The notes under the pieces are model-generated. The model was not told the origin of the DNA. It saw nothing but the letters and a program-made list of their open reading frames with translations, and ran no database searches. Below, piece after piece: positions 23,437 to 36,486 of a stretch of 64,000 bases of DNA. How positions within the stretch are numbered: the first letter of the stretch is position 1; the number at the start of each line of letters is the position of its first letter. Where the stretch lies: assembly GCA_015501075.1 (NCBI GenBank), contig JADNYJ010000119.1, positions 62,001-126,000 on the forward strand, read 5' to 3'. Made by a program: the position numbers and the translations under genes. Source of the DNA: Gymnopilus junonius. Taxonomy: Eukaryota > Basidiomycota > Agaricomycetes > Agaricales > Galerinaceae.

Positions 23437-26400
23437 TCACGCTTCATGTCCCGGATTCAACCTCCACACTCCATCCCGCACAACCAAATGTCCCTCCCGC
23501 CTCGCCGCCTCCAAAAATGACGCCAGCTGCTCGATAGTCTTGTCGTACCCCGGAGCGAACTTGAGCATGGTTTGGATACGGTCGAGCGGGAGCCCGCCGA
23601 GGTTGGTCAGCATGCCTTCAATAAACTAGAGTAGTGAAGAAAAAAGAGGGGGCACGTCAGGGTAACATATACATTCAAGAGACTGAGGAGTCCAAGATGC
23701 GGCGGAGAACTGACCTTCCAGTACACACGCATCTGTTCAGCTTGTTGGAGTTGAGTACCCGATAGCGCAGGGATGTCAGCAATGGGAGCTACTGATAAAA
23801 AAAAGACATATTAGCGTCCGTTATTCCTCCAAGTAATCAAAAATAATAAAAATAACAAGAAGAAACAACACAAACCAAGCTTGGCAGTATCTCTCTCTCG
23901 CGCAGCAGCCGCAGCAGATTGTCCCTCTTCGGCCTTCTCAAGGAGATTAAATGTATTCTCCGGATCTTCCTTCAATACGCCGAGGTCAACCCAAGTCGAT
24001 AGAGCCTTGATAGCCGCACTTCTGTTGACGGAGCCCACAGCGACTATGAGCTCGTCCAGAGTCCATACGGCTAAAGGAGGTATTTCAGCACCACTAAAAT
24101 TTTACGAGATGGTGAGGAAATGAAACTCGCAAACAGAACGTACGTTTATCAGAAAACAACTCAATAAAGGCAGCCTCAAGAGGGGGCACATCCGCTTGCA
24201 CCTTGCGGTCTTCCAATTCGAGCTCGAGCTGGACGGTGCCGAGATGCGGGAGCCACTTGAGCTTCTTATCAGGTTTGAAGACGTTGAACTCGTGTGCATA
24301 GTCTTCTTGCAATCTAAGTGGTACATAGTTAAAGATAGAGAGTAATTAGCGTGAGTTCAAGGGCGATGAATGACAGCAAGGAAGGAAGAACAAGTCGGCA
24401 GAGCCGAGGAGAAGTTGCTGGGGGGGGAGAAAAAAAAAAGAGACAAGCTGACTTGTGAAATTGTCCTGGCATCACTAAATCACTCGATTCTAGCGCAGGC
24501 CAGAAATGACGTGAGATAATAGTTGGCTGTAGTCTGGACTAGAAGAACAAGAACAAAAGAGCTCAAAATGGATACATTTGCCGACCAAAGAAGAAAGAAG
24601 AACGAACCGATTTCTGGGCTTGGACGTGTGTATTGATCCGCTTCGAGTCCGTCATATCCCTCAACATAACTTCGCACACCTGCAGCGCGGACTCTCCAAA
24701 GCGGATCTTGAGGATTTCAATGTTCTTCCTCTGTATATACAGCGCGCAAGTCAGTACACGACTTTAAGCCTAAGCACAGAAGAAATCGGAGATAAAATGG
24801 AAATGGAGTACAAACCTCCTTTTCCACACGGTCCGAACCATCCTTGGTGATCATCAACAACCGCTGTGCCAGAAGGACCTGGAGTTCTTTCACGAAGAGG
24901 TCTTTCGAGTCGTAGATGGAGACTAGGGTGCTAATCACATCACTGGGTTTGTTGGCACGGAACTCTGCGAGAGTTAAATGAAAGAACCAGTCGTTAGTTC
25001 GAGTTTTGGCGTGAATCAGAGGCGAAAAAGCCGCATAGGAGGATGGAAAAAAGTACCAGAAGAGAGAAGAGAGTTGCCAGAAGGAAAGCACCACAAGGCC
25101 AAGAAAAAAGAAGATAGAAGGATGAATAAGACATACCAGGCCCAGCATCAATCGGCTCCGGCTCCCAATTAGGATCAGAATAATCGTCAAAATCATGCTG
25201 CTGAATCGGCACAGCGTCCACGTCGTCCACGAGAGATTCACCATTTTCATCGTCGTCATCTCCGACGAGGTTAGCGACGATGCTTCGGATGGTGTCGGGA
25301 CGGTCCCTGGGATAGTGAGATCAGAGGTTGACCAAGTTGTTGTGCAAAAAAAAATTCTTGAAGATAATAAGAAAAGATAACATACCTGAGATACCGACGT
25401 ATAGGGTCTGCGACCTTGAATAGGAGAACTCCAGGCGGGTCGACGATTCTCAAACATTTGATAGTCGAGACGTATTGTTGAAGAATGAGTTTCGTATCAG
25501 CGCCAGGATTAAGTAGTCGTTTTTGATTCCTAAAAAAAGAAACAACGCAATGAGTGGAAAGCAAAGCCAACACGACAATGAACGCCGAAATACTTACTGT
25601 TTCCGCAAGGCCGCGACCAGATCAGCACGTTGATCGACGCGCTGCATGCAGTCCTGCGAGATGTGATAAGAAAGAAGTGTGGTTAGCTAAGAAAAATGTA
25701 TAGCCTTACTCGTAAATCTTGGAGTGCGCCCATGGAGTCGGGGTAATCAATTATTACGTCGAATATTTCTCGAGTTCTGTATCAAGAAGCCATGCCTGAG
25801 CATCACGACGGGAATAGAAACTGGCAACACACGTACCGCAAGTCACACAAGGTCTTATTAATATGAAAATCGAATCTCGACCCTACACCTTGCAGCATCG
25901 TCCTGGCTTCATCCGCTACGATGAATTATGAGACTGGGAAAACATAAAACAAAGACCTCACAAGGACTCACGCGTCGTCGCCCCTCTCGCATACACATGC
26001 AACAACCACGGCACCACCTTCTCCGACATCCAAATCCTCAAATCATCCAACATCGGCTTACCCCACTCACCCGTACACGTCCGCAGCACATACTCCTCGA
26101 TGTACTCATACCCCACACTCGCAATGATCGTCTCATACCGTTCAATCAACCCAAGTATATCAAAGTCCCGCCAGACGGCCACGATGGCTAGATCCATCTG
26201 GGGCGGGGGTCGACTTGGATCAAGTTCCACGCCTTCGGCCGGGGCCACACCATCTTCGGCGGAGGGTGGTGAGAGGAGCGTAGCGCAGAGATTTTTGAAG
26301 CCGCCGGTGAAGGAGGGAGGGAGGGCGGAGAAGAGGCGTGTTTGGAAGTTGAGGGTGTAGGACTGGAACACGGCGGCGCCAAGACTGTATGTGGTTGAGT

Positions 26401-27096
26401 CAGGAGATTGGGCTTGGACGGAGAAATGGTCGAGGAACTCACTCCGGCGGTGGCGCCCAAGCTCTGTACCACTCCACCAAGCGAGAGATAAGACCTCGAA
26501 TTTCGTCTGTGGATTGATGTTCCTGTTGCGGTACGTGAGGTTGGGTATATGATAGGAAATTTGAAAACGAACTTCATAGCGAGCCATGTATTGAGTTATC
26601 TCGTTCTCTACGAGGTAAAAATTCTTGCGAACATCATCTTGAATGCATTGTCAATCATAGAATACTGCCAAACTAATCCCATAAATACATACCCAGGAAA
26701 GTTTCCAACAACGCAGGCAACTTCTTCGACCTATTCACCACATTGAACGCCGGTCGAGCCGCCTCCAAATCCTTTCCTATCTTCGCCAAACACCCATCGC
26801 ATTAGTCCGAGAAACAAAAACCACCCACGTATAAAATCTCACCGTAAGGTCGTCCATCCACATCCACAGGTACCGAACTGATATCCCAGGGATACAAAAA
26901 TTGAACCGATATCGCCCAAGCCTGGAAGAAACAGTCAATTAATTTTGAATGCATAAAACCGACGATAAAAAAAAGCGCATATACCCACCTCACTAAACTT
27001 CATCAACCCCGAAATACCTGGAGAATCCCCGTTGAGACGTTGGAAGGCTTCTTGCCATTTTGCTGCGACTTGAGACTTCATCGCGTCCGTTGCCAT
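23437..27096 (-). CDS. APC2: Anaphase-promoting complex subunit 2 (cullin-homology subunit)
   Basis: Sixteen exons read from the ATG at 27096 to the stop at 23437: 27096-26989, 26921-26843, 26776-26693, about 26617-25972, 25915-25837, 25776-25710, 25653-25598, 25530-25386, 25306-25137, 24964-24816, 24730-24608, 24538-24453, 24313-24144, 24070-23876, 23791-23715 and 23625-23437. Recognisable APC2 landmarks in order are LRIVDPPGVLLFKVADPIRRYLR, an acidic insert with WEPEPIDAGP, a cullin-homology part (FRANKPSDVISTLVSIYDSK, then KIRFGESALQVCEVMLRDM), SRHFWPALESSDLVMPGQF, WLPHLGTVQLELELEDR, WTLDELIVAVGSVNRS, and the C-terminal winged-helix FIEGMLTNLGGLPLDRIQTML. APC2 is the scaffold that binds the RING subunit APC11 in the APC/C ubiquitin ligase. 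It is single copy here. Exon 4 limits are the least certain. Confidence 0.93.
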
Positions 27097-28481
27097 CGAA
27101 GACGACGCTGCAACGCGTCTCGACGACAATATGTTGTGCAGTCGTCGAAACGTTGTGTGTCGTAGGTCGAGTGCGCCGTTGACAAGGGAGTTGGAAAGCG
27201 AGAGAGACAAGCGTCCAGAGGAAGGTGGGGTCCAAGTTCACCGCCACAACACGTGATAAGAACGCGACGCGTCTTAAGGATTCTGAGTCAGTAGGACTAC
27301 TTCATAATAGTTTTCCAATTTTCAGTCACTTTACAACGCCCACAGTCCAAATCTCACTCAACCAACCTCTATAAATTATAATACACTACGCCTCCAGCTA
27401 CATCATACATCTCTATTAGCACATCGAGACCCCTAATACTGTACAAAAAACGACTGGTATATTCAAAATTCGAGCCTTTGTAAGACGTACAGAACAAACA
27501 CATCACGTAGAATAAGTAGAATATGCAGGTAGGTGTGTACCAGCTGCAAACAAAACGACCTGTGGGTATAAAAAAAACCCAAGGACCGCTGACTAAGGAC
27601 ACCATTTGAAATTTCAGTGGAACGTACAGTGCGTGCAGGGAGATGTTACACTAGAGTACATCCCACCAAAATGAGGAAGAAGGCTGGTGGGTATGGAAAG
27701 ATAGAGAAAAACAGAGGATGTGAGAATGATAATACGAATAATTACAAGGATAAGAACGAGAACGAGAACGAGGACAAATAAACGTGCGCAAAGCGTCTTG
27801 GCTGCGCAAGAGAACAAAATGTGAGGGTGAAGTAAGCAGTAAGGCCAAGAAAATCGGCACGCGATTGAAGTGAAAAGAGGGAGTTTAAATAAAAGTGGGA
27901 TGGGAAACAACCCAAACCGCATGTGTGCGTTGGAACGGGAAGCGCGGTATATATATCGAAAATAAATCAAAGCGTGGAGGTGGAGTTGGTGACGAAGAGT
28001 AACAGTGAGGAGTGAGAGTGAGAAAACGAAACTCGGTAGTCGATGTGAGTGAGTTGCTCTAGGGTATAAATAACATCAGAAATGAAATGATCGGTGGGTT
28101 AGTTGGTTAGTTGGTTAGTTGATGTGTGTGGTGGGATGCGATTGGATACGATTGGATAGGATAGGATAGGATGAGATGAGATAGGATGGGATAGGTTGCG
28201 ATACGAAAGTTAGTTGGCGTGTGGTATAGGATGTGGTGGGAATCACCCCGCGGGCGCTTTTTGGTTTTTTTTAAACATGGGAGTGGCAGGCAGCAGTTGG
28301 CAGTTGGCAGGCGTCAAGTGTCCAAGGATTATCTACAAACCCAAATCGACGTCGGTCAGTATCCTGGGATCACTCTCAAAATCACCAAAAAAAATTAAAA
28401 CAAAAAAAGAAGAGAAAAAAAGGAAAAGAAAAAGAAAGAAAGCAAGGAAGCAAAAAAGAAATCTCAAACACACCTGTAAGC
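27097..28481. other. Intergenic region between APC2 and the SH3 gene, with microsatellites
   Basis: No supported gene. 28085-28205 carries simple repeats (GGTTAGTT units, then GGATAGGATA units) and 28390-28455 is a purine-rich AAAAG tract. Minus-strand frames in 27369-27970 are low-complexity or unconserved and probably belong to the 3' region of the SH3 gene or the APC2 promoter. Confidence 0.6.
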
Positions 28482-30544
28482 TCAAATCGCAACAACACTC
28501 TGATATCCAACAGACTCATCATACCCACTAACCCTCTTCGCCTCAATAAACGTCGTCAAGTCCAATCCAGGCTCTCTCAAACAATCAATAGGGATCAGAC
28601 CCTGCCGCACCTCGTCTTCTCTCCCTTTACCCTTCCCACTCCCATCCACTTTTTCCACCAAAGCCCACCCATCATCAAACGCCTGCAGTACCCTCACATT
28701 ATCATCGGGTTTAACAGCCAACTCGTCCGGTAGAGTTGGGTAAAAAGGTCGGCGGATGTATTCGATGTCAGCAAATTCGCCCGTGGGCGGGTTGGACGCG
28801 GGAGCTGAAGGTGTGGGTAAACCTGAAGCTGCAGTTACAGCAGCGGGGTCGTCAAAGGGGTTATCATCCGCAAACGGATTAACAGGAGTGATGACATCAG
28901 CAGTAGCAGCAGTAGGAGTAGCAGGATGGACCAGAGTCGGAGATATAGGTGAAACGCTCAGCAGCGGCAGTGGCAGCGCCGGCGCCTCAGTCGGACTAGA
29001 CTGCGACCTCGACGCGCCCATACCCATGCTCACCCCACTCGACACCCGCGAATACGCTGACGTGCGATCGCCCACTGGATCAGGCGGTCTAGGGAACGCG
29101 AAGGACTCGGAAGGCGAGAAGGGGCGCACGGACATGGGGGTGAAGGGTTCGTTGTTATTGGTGTTATTGTTATTGAGACTGTCCCGGGGGTGCACGACGA
29201 GGTATTGTGCATTGAGAGAGGTTTCAGACGCGTTAGAGTGGCCGCTGCCAATTGAAAATCGCGGGTCGGAAGCGTTCACATTAGCGTCGGTGGAAGCAAA
29301 GTAAGATGTGTCTAGCACAAGACTGGGTGCGGCACCATTCCCTCGTCCAACCTCAGCCATAGGAGGAAGTGGAGGAATAACAAACTCGCTGCTCCTCTGA
29401 TGGGTGATCGAATGATCAACAGTCGTAGCAAAACTACTCCTGGCGCTCCGCGTCCCATTAACGTTCGCAACCTGCGTCTCATCCCCATCGCCATACGTCT
29501 GCGAGGTCCTCTTAGATGAGAACCACCATACATTCGCTCTGTGGTCCCTCCTAGCGCGTGTACGTCTCCTCACGCAGAATACGAGCGCAACGACGATGAG
29601 GAGGATGAGCACCATGACGATACCGGCTATAGCGCCCCCGGAAAGACCGTGCTTGCTCGCGCCTTGCTGAGATGACCCTCCAACGGTAGCTGGTCCTGTA
29701 CCGTCGCTGGTCCCTTGCGAAGTGCTGGGTGAAGACGCGCCGGCTACTACGCTGGTGCCTGTCGAAGGCGAATTGGAGGAACCAGAGGAACCGGAAGACC
29801 CTGATGTCCCGGAGGAACCAGACGAACCGCTTCCGGATTTAGGAATACTTCCAGCATTCGCCACCCCAGCAGGTGAAGTCCCCCCTGTGGAAGAAGACCC
29901 CGAACCATCTGTGCCATTCCCCGACGCGCTGGAGAGCACGGAACCGCCGCCGACGTCACTGGACGAGTCGTTCGCGTTACCATTATTACCGAGCTTGAGG
30001 AGGAAGAGGTGGTGGTGGTGGAGGCCGATCCAGAGCTCGAGCTAGGGGTCGAGTCGGATGGGGATGTGCCTGAATTACCAGTACCATCACCGGAGTTGCC
30101 AGGGGTCGTACCAGATGACGACGAGCTCGAAGAGTCGCCGGATGAAGGTGGAGGCGAGTCGCTCGAACTCGAGCTGCTTCCCGAATCACCAGAGGACGAA
30201 GAAGAAGACGATCCACTGCCACTCGAACTCGAACTTCCACTACCACTACCACTGCTCCCACCAGAAGATGAAGACGACGTCTGCGCAGGAGGTGCAGCCT
30301 GCGAAGTCGTAGTCGTACTCTCAGTCTTGGTCGCCGCTTTCGAATTACCACCACCATTGCCATTACCATTATTCCCGCCCACAATCGGGGACAACAAAGG
30401 CGAAAGCACAGGAATAGAAGGAAGAGGGATAGGAAGCTTGATCAACTGCGGTTCGCGCGCTCCAAGTTGAACAGGTTGGACAGTTCTGTCTGCAATAGCG
30501 CGTCCAATGGCGGAATGGTTGACGGACCGCTGCAGAACGCCCAT
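28482..30544 (-). CDS. Ser-rich single-pass membrane protein with C-terminal SH3 domain (Fus1-like architecture)
   Basis: From the ATG at 30544 the protein has a short N-terminal part (MGVLQRSVNHSAIG), a long Ser/Gly/Thr-rich presumably extracellular region, one transmembrane segment near 29570-29645 (GAIAGIVMVLILLIVVALVF) followed by CVRRRTRARR, a cytoplasmic region, and an SH3 domain near 28580-28770 (RRPFYPTLPDELAVKPDD, DDGWALVEKV, GLIPIDCL). Yeast Fus1, a cell-fusion protein, has this order, and basidiomycetes have many similar proteins. No N-terminal signal peptide is visible, so the single span may act as the signal anchor. The frame changes at about 29930-30000: the N-terminal half is open to 29747 in one frame and the C-terminal half from 29939 in another. 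I could not find a GT-AG intron that joins them in phase, so a frameshift or sequence error in the Ser repeat is possible. Confidence 0.8.
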
Positions 30545-31958
30545 TTTAATTTTGTCGATATAGACAATATTGACGCTCCACAAATTAGCAGAGAAGTCTC
30601 AAGGAGAGGGTTTATCCAAAGGAGTGTGGGGTCGCCTTAAAAAGACGAGTCAAGGAAACTTTTCGGAGGAGAGGGAATCGAGGGAGGGAAAGACGCGCAG
30701 CAAAATAGCCAGCTGGCGTATAGGGGTGAGAGATCCCGAGGTCGGAGGAAAAGAAAAAGGGTCTCGCCTACCCTGGAATTTCTTCTCATATACACAGAAA
30801 AGCTCCTTTTGTTTTCTGATGCCGTGAGGCCCTCAATTGAAATTTACGCCTAACCACTCGGTCCCTCAGACTAGACCAAATGGAGAATGCGTTGCAGATG
30901 GGAACGCCGCGTACGTCTCCTGATGGATCGACAAGAAACCGTACAAAAAGACACGAACTCTTTTGCCCACTCTCATTCTCACTCCACAGCTGCTCATCCC
31001 TCTTGATTTCGTTTCCACTATCGCCACGCGCTCTCTTTTCGACACAAGGGCATCCTAGCACTTACAAGACGTTGGTGGAGGCCTTGTGCTACGAAAGTTA
31101 GTCCCTTTCATTATCAGTAATGCGTTTGTCTTTTACTTACCGATACGCGCTTCAAAGATAACGCAGCGCATCAGCCTTCGCTGTTCAGCACGACAGACAC
31201 CCACTCTCGAGCGAGCGAATCGCAACAACCGATACGCTCATACACCCGTCAATTCTGAATTTGACACCGCTAACACCGGACATATTCGTGGCATCACGCA
31301 CCTCTCTCAAGTTCTTCCGCTATAGGTTCTCAAAGCCTGGTATGTGGATATGTGGATGATCATTTTATTTTTAAATACATATACTTTAAATGTCATGACG
31401 ACACTCTGGGATCTGGATGGGCGAGACAGCCGTGACTGGTCAAAAGGCTTAAAGTTAGGCCTCTCATTGGCAACTGGGCATGTGGGTCTCGGACTCTCGA
31501 CGTCTCGGCGACAACTGGATCTTCACCTGGCAATATCACCGAAGAACATACATATATTCAACGCTCCAACGCTCTCGTGTTTCGTTCTTCGTGCTTCAAG
31601 TTCATGCGTGCTCGGGACAAATATCTCAAATAATTCGTGGAAATTGAAATCCACGCGAATCGGTGATTGTCCATAGTATGAGGCTATGAGTATGCTTGGT
31701 ATTCCATAAGACGGAGGGCGGTTTAAGTATATCTGTATCTGTCCCACAGGGAATTCATCGGATTTTATTAGTGTATTTACACCTTGATCTCGGTCCTTTA
31801 CCGCATTGTAGCGATGTAATACTCTAGATCTCCTCTGTCCATGACCCTGACCGAGTCGGAAAGGCTCGAGCTTGAACTAGCACTAATCCTTAGTATGTAC
31901 GTTACCGTTAATTAACCCTCGCTAACGCATTAGCGCTTTGAAGAACCCTTTTGACAAT
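30545..31958. other. Upstream region of the SH3 gene, no gene seen
   Basis: Short frames occur on both strands but none has a domain, intron structure or second copy in the window. 31340-31680 is open on the plus strand for 110 codons without recognisable features. Confidence 0.5.
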
Positions 31959-31960
31959 TT

Positions 31961-32048
31961 TAATTATGCAGAACCCCAAGGACTTGAGGAAGATTTCGCC
32001 AGGGGTCGGAACCATACGCAATGCGGATAAGTGCGGGCGGCTGTACAT
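31961..32048 (+). repeat. Direct repeat of about 85 bp, copy 1
   Basis: The sequence from TAATTATGCAGAACCCC through GGACTTGAGGAAGATTTCG to AAGTGCGGGC matches 37754-37836 with a few mismatches and small gaps. A second matched segment in the same order lies at about 33080-33150 versus 37855-37920. These are outliers of a diverged direct duplication flanking D3 and D4. Confidence 0.75.
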
Positions 32049-33782
32049 ACTAAACTTACTTGGTTACTTGTAATTAATAAATCCTCCTCGGATCACCCCT
32101 CGGCTGCTTAAAGACTTGAAGCTGGAAGTCTGGAAGCTTTGCGTTAGCCGAGGTTCAGAATTTCGGAATTTCAGAACTTCAGATACTTACATTCATTCGC
32201 GCTGCTCGTCCTGTAGCCTTGGTGGGAAGGAATTTCATGTGGCGGATGGCCATGAATATACAGTGCAGGTCTGAATCCTGGGTCATGGGAGACATCCCAC
32301 CCTCCGAACCCGAGGTTGAAAATTCAATGTTACTGATCAACTTATATAGCTCGAGTTCGAGCTTGTGGTCAACGTCGAAGTGGAGAGGGGGATCTAAGGT
32401 AGGATGAGAATGATAGCATTGGGTCGGAAAAGAAGGAGAAGGTTCAAGGAAGAACATTACTTACTCTAACCCGCTCAAACCCGGAACCTCGCGCTCCTGA
32501 ACCCAAGGACTAAGGAAAACAAGGTGTCGGAAGAAAATGAACTACACAAGGCATGCGTACAGCGAGCGACAAGGTGTGGCCATTGTTGTTGTCGCTGTGC
32601 AGGGGTATTAGTAAGTTTAAACTTGGAATCATCCTTCGACTTGGTCTTGGTCTTCACGTCATGGGTACTTGAAAGAGAAGCACTAAGCAAAAATGGAAAT
32701 GGAAACAGAAAGAATACAAGCTAAATTAAAGAATAAGGAAGAAAGAAATCGGGCGTACACCGAGACCTTACAGAATTTTGAAAACCTGAGCATGTTGAAA
32801 GGACAGCGAGTCTGTAGATCTCCCAAACATCATACATATACATACCTATGCCAACTGACACAGTGTGGGCATCGTGCCCAGATGTCCCAGTACTAAGAGG
32901 GAATTTGAAGTATAGGTGCCGGATCCAGATATCAACCATTACCGCTCAGAGAGAAAAAAGCGACGGAGTTGATAAATAGTGGGCAAGGTGTAGCGTACGA
33001 ACTTCGAGACTGGATGACAAGTAATTGGAGTGTTCCATGTCGAGACCAAAGGTGGTAGGTGCCAACCAGTCAATCATACGTGCTGTGTCTGATTTGGTTG
33101 CAAGCCATACTGAGTATGATCGAAGTCGAATTAATCCGATCATGGTTCAGAGAAGAAATCAATCCACGTATGACTCTGGGGCTGAGACTGAGCAGCCCAG
33201 AGAGTGGCAAGAGTTCCATGCAAAGCTGATCCAAAACTTCAAGAGAGATATGTTTTTTATTATCCAATTCTGCATAAGAATGAGGAAGGAATTATGAGGA
33301 GAGATTGACGTGCACTATAAAGCCGGGCGAGAGTGTGAGGTCGCATCTCTGAAAGCAAGGTAGAGCTCAAGTATGGAGGCGAAGAGGCGTGGAAGAAGGG
33401 AATGCTGGGCAACCATTACATGAAGGAGGTAAAGCTCAAGTGAATGGTCGTCTGCAAAAGGGTAGCCGAACATTGTCAATTGCAGGTGTGCCGCAGCATG
33501 CCGCCCGTCGGGTCACCGGCAGGACTCGACATGATGTCATTTACTCGAGGCTTGTTATAACCGACTGTACTTTCTCTTGACTGACTAGACCTGTGACTGG
33601 CCGCCAAAATGAGATCACTCTCGATTTGACGCTTTGTGTAAATTTCGTGGGGGATATATGTGCAGTTCGCATCTTACAATTTCAGAATACGTACCAGACA
33701 CGCTAGCAGCTTCTGATGAATAAAGATAAATTTATAGTTTATCTGAAATAGAGAATAATTCATTGGTCCATCCCTCTTGATA
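32049..33782. other. Gene-free stretch with fragments of a diverged duplication
   Basis: 33080-33150 and about 33490-33590 match 37855-37920 and 38230-38320, the second including a TGCCGCCCGTCG block and a CATGATGTCATT block. I see no supported gene. Confidence 0.5.
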
Positions 33783-34749
33783 TTAAAAGAGTGCCCCCAA
33801 AGCCTTTCCGCCCTTTCCCATGTGTTTCGCAGCGGAACCTACAGGATAAAAAAAATCGAATTATGAACAATGAATAGATTGGGGGTATGTAAAAATATAA
33901 TGTCATACCAAATGGATTAATCACATAGTTCAACCCATGGTCGAGTCTGTTACCGAACTTGCCAAGTTTCGCATGGATCTTGTCAGATACTTTATTCTCA
34001 GCGGCCGAGACGCCTTTGAGTGCCGTAGACACCCCAGTCCCAATTCCAGGAATAAATTTGACAACGCGAGCAGCGACGGCGGTGGCAGCGGAGTAGACTT
34101 TCAAAGCGACTTTGGCGATCTTGGCTCCTGTGGTTTTGACGAAGTGGCCTACGGCTTTGGCAGCATGGACAACGGCGTGCCCGATAGCGTGCCCGACGTG
34201 CTGGAAGGCGTGTTTGATTTTGGTGAAGATGCTGCGACGACGGTAGAGGGACGCGATGGGTGTGTCCTCGCGCTGGATGATGAGATGGGAGATCTCACAG
34301 AGTGGAATAAGCTGATTCTAAATACCTTCGTAAATTCGTAGATTAAATCGTCCCAGTCGCGTTCATCAAATATTGAAAGATCATCAAGGTCGCGGTCTTC
34401 GAGCAAGGAGAGATAATCACGCTACGATTCAAGGCGTTGACATCAGACCTTTCTACGACATGTTTAGGACGGGGAATTAAGCCTACTTTGCTGTACACAT
34501 ATGATTCTCTAGCGTCGAAATCTCTCGCTCCAAGCATCTCACCCAGGGATCTTGTGTAGAGGGCGTCGCTCAGATCATCATAGCGTTCTACCAAGCTGGA
34601 CGTATTTTAAATCAGCTAATAAATTCCAAGCACACTTAAGGCTGGCCTGCGTACCTCATGGAAGAGCGCCCTGGGACCGGGACACACGCAACGTATCCGA
34701 TAAGGGAAGTGAAAAGCACACAGACGGAGAAGAGACCAGCTCTGAACAT
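33783..34749 (-). CDS. Secreted cationic amphipathic proprotein D3
   Basis: Five exons keep phase: 34749-34655, 34595-34499, 34421-34326, 34272-33909 and 33838-33783, giving 235 residues. It begins with a signal peptide homologous to D1 (MFRAGLFSVCVLFTSLIG, then a VACVPVPG cleavage region). The acidic part (DRDLDDLSIFDERDWDD) is in one exon, where D1 and D2 use two. A Lys-Arg pair forms at the junction of exons 3 and 4 (residues 96-97), before the basic part, which runs RRRSIFTKIKHAFQHVGHAI and on through VVKFIPGIGTG. The last exon encodes the conserved KHMGKGGK tail and has exactly the same length (56 nt) as in D1 and D2. No break is seen. Secretion and Kex2-type cleavage are inference; activity is unknown. 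Confidence 0.8.
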
Positions 34750-35766
34750 GATTGTTGGTTGTCTGCAGGGGTCAAAGACGACCAGCGTCTGTGGGCAGGG
34801 GGATAGATGGTGGTGGTATGAAGGCCGGCTTCAGATTGGATCGACGGAAAGGACTTCACCTGCTTTAAATGAAATCTGGCATCAGCGTTCATCAATCCTT
34901 CTTCTATGTTTTGATTGTAAAAAGGTGGGCGCGCACAGGTCTAGCCTGGCAAACACTGCCATGCTTTACGTTCATTGATATAGCTTGTTCCTGTGGACAT
35001 CCACAAGGGTCACATTCACTGTCAAGATGAATCGTCCACACATCACTAGCTACAACTCGATCCGGTGCTGTGCGGCGAAATCGTTGCCTATTCCGTCATG
35101 ATAATCTGCGGAGATGACGGGCGTGGGCATAAGGAGATCGTAAGTAAGGCCGAAAGCGTCGATGAAGGGATTTCAGGCGATCTAAGAATATCTGCCGTGG
35201 AAAAGGCGCCCACGAAGACTTTCGTACCCGAAAAGGCAGCTTAATTGAAGGTTATTCTTACACGAATGTAATTTGCTTTATAAAAGTACCGCAAAATTCT
35301 GAAAAAGGGAAGATTAGGTTCCTTATTTTGTGATGTTGCTTAAGAAGGAAATAACTGGGAGGGACAGAATTGAATATTGAATGCAACTGCAGAGTCGCAC
35401 TTTAAATTCACTAGGTGATCGCATAAGCATAGTCAGAAGAAGTAAAGCTGAGATATTGCCTCTTCCTAGTTAGAGGAGAATCAATAAATTATCCCTCAAT
35501 CAACTGAAATTATGAAGAAAGGGGAAGACGGACATATTTCCGCCTTTCACCTTTGAGATCTCATCCCAGGCCACGACTTACAGATTGATAGATAGCTATA
35601 TTCTACAATCCAATTCTCATAGCAGGGTATGAAATTCACTGTATTAAAAGCAATAATAAATTATAGATCGATCATTCTGGAGTCAATCACCGGAGCTTAC
35701 GAAAATACAGCATGTACCTTCGATGAAGACAAATTCCAAATCCTCTCTGCGACATTAACCAAAGAT
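34750..35766. other. Gene-free, AT-rich stretch
   Basis: 34750-34980 is the upstream region of D3. 34980-35766 shows no reading frame of interest and no match elsewhere in the window that I could see. Confidence 0.5.
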
Positions 35767-36211
35767 AGCACGGAGTACTTTGCCCTTCTTGCCTAACTTC
35801 TTCCCAGCAGTGCCTTTAAAATTTGAGAGGAACCAATGATGAACTCTGGTAGAATCATAAAGGTGGAGAACTTATGCTTACCGACAGGATTGATAACATA
35901 GTTCAGACCTTTGTCGACCTTGTTCATTTTCCAAGGTTGGTATGGATCTTGCTAGAGGCCACATTGGCACCAACTGCAATTCCTTTGAGGGCGGCAGATA
36001 CACCAGCTCAAATTCTGGGAATAAATCTAGTAGCTTTGCTCAAGACAGATGCGCCCGCAGCAGCGACTTTGAGGCCAAATTTGGCGATCTTAGCCCCAGT
36101 GGGTTTGAAGAAATGTTTCACTTTATGTGCAGCGGACTGGAAAGCATGCTTTATTTTTTGGCCAACGTTGCGACGTTGGAACCAATCGCAAATCAATTGT
36201 CCTAGAGTCAT
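35767..36211 (-). pseudogene. D-family pseudogene D4
   Basis: The minus strand keeps the D-family basic exon (KIKHAF, HFFKPTGAKIAKFGLKV, SKATRFIP) and the tail exon near 35767-35815 (GKKLGKKGKVL). An in-frame TGA follows the FIPRI segment near 36003, and a further shift or stop occurs near 35933. I could not find a signal-peptide exon upstream. It lies in the same orientation as D3. Confidence 0.75.
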
Positions 36212-36486
36212 TACTGAAGCTCATGAAGACATATATTGCACCTTGAGCGGATTCAAATTACAACACCATCTACAAAATTAAATCAAGACAGCGTTAAGCG
36301 TTTCATCTTTCTTTCATTTAGACGGCTGGTCACGAGTCTATTGATGACCTTCGTGGAAGGAGTTCTCAGTTTGGACTGGCCATGCGTAGCAATTTGAACG
36401 TTCAATTGAATTCGGACCATTACTACGCTGTAAAGCGCATACATAATGCTGAAGACTGAAGATTTCTTACTGTTTTCATTAATCGA

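Noticed and set aside
24717..25457. 246-codon hydrophobic minus-strand frame
   Set aside because: Wrong frame running through introns and exons of APC2; the APC2 exons around it read conserved domains.
28085..28205. Telomere-like GGTTAG and GGATAG units
   Set aside because: Short, irregular and internal; ordinary microsatellite next to a purine tract, not a telomere.
28756..29304. 182-codon plus-strand frame
   Set aside because: Shadow of the SH3 membrane protein on the opposite strand.
29722..30470. Acidic Pro/Glu-rich plus-strand frames
   Set aside because: Antisense of the Ser codon repeat of the SH3 membrane protein.
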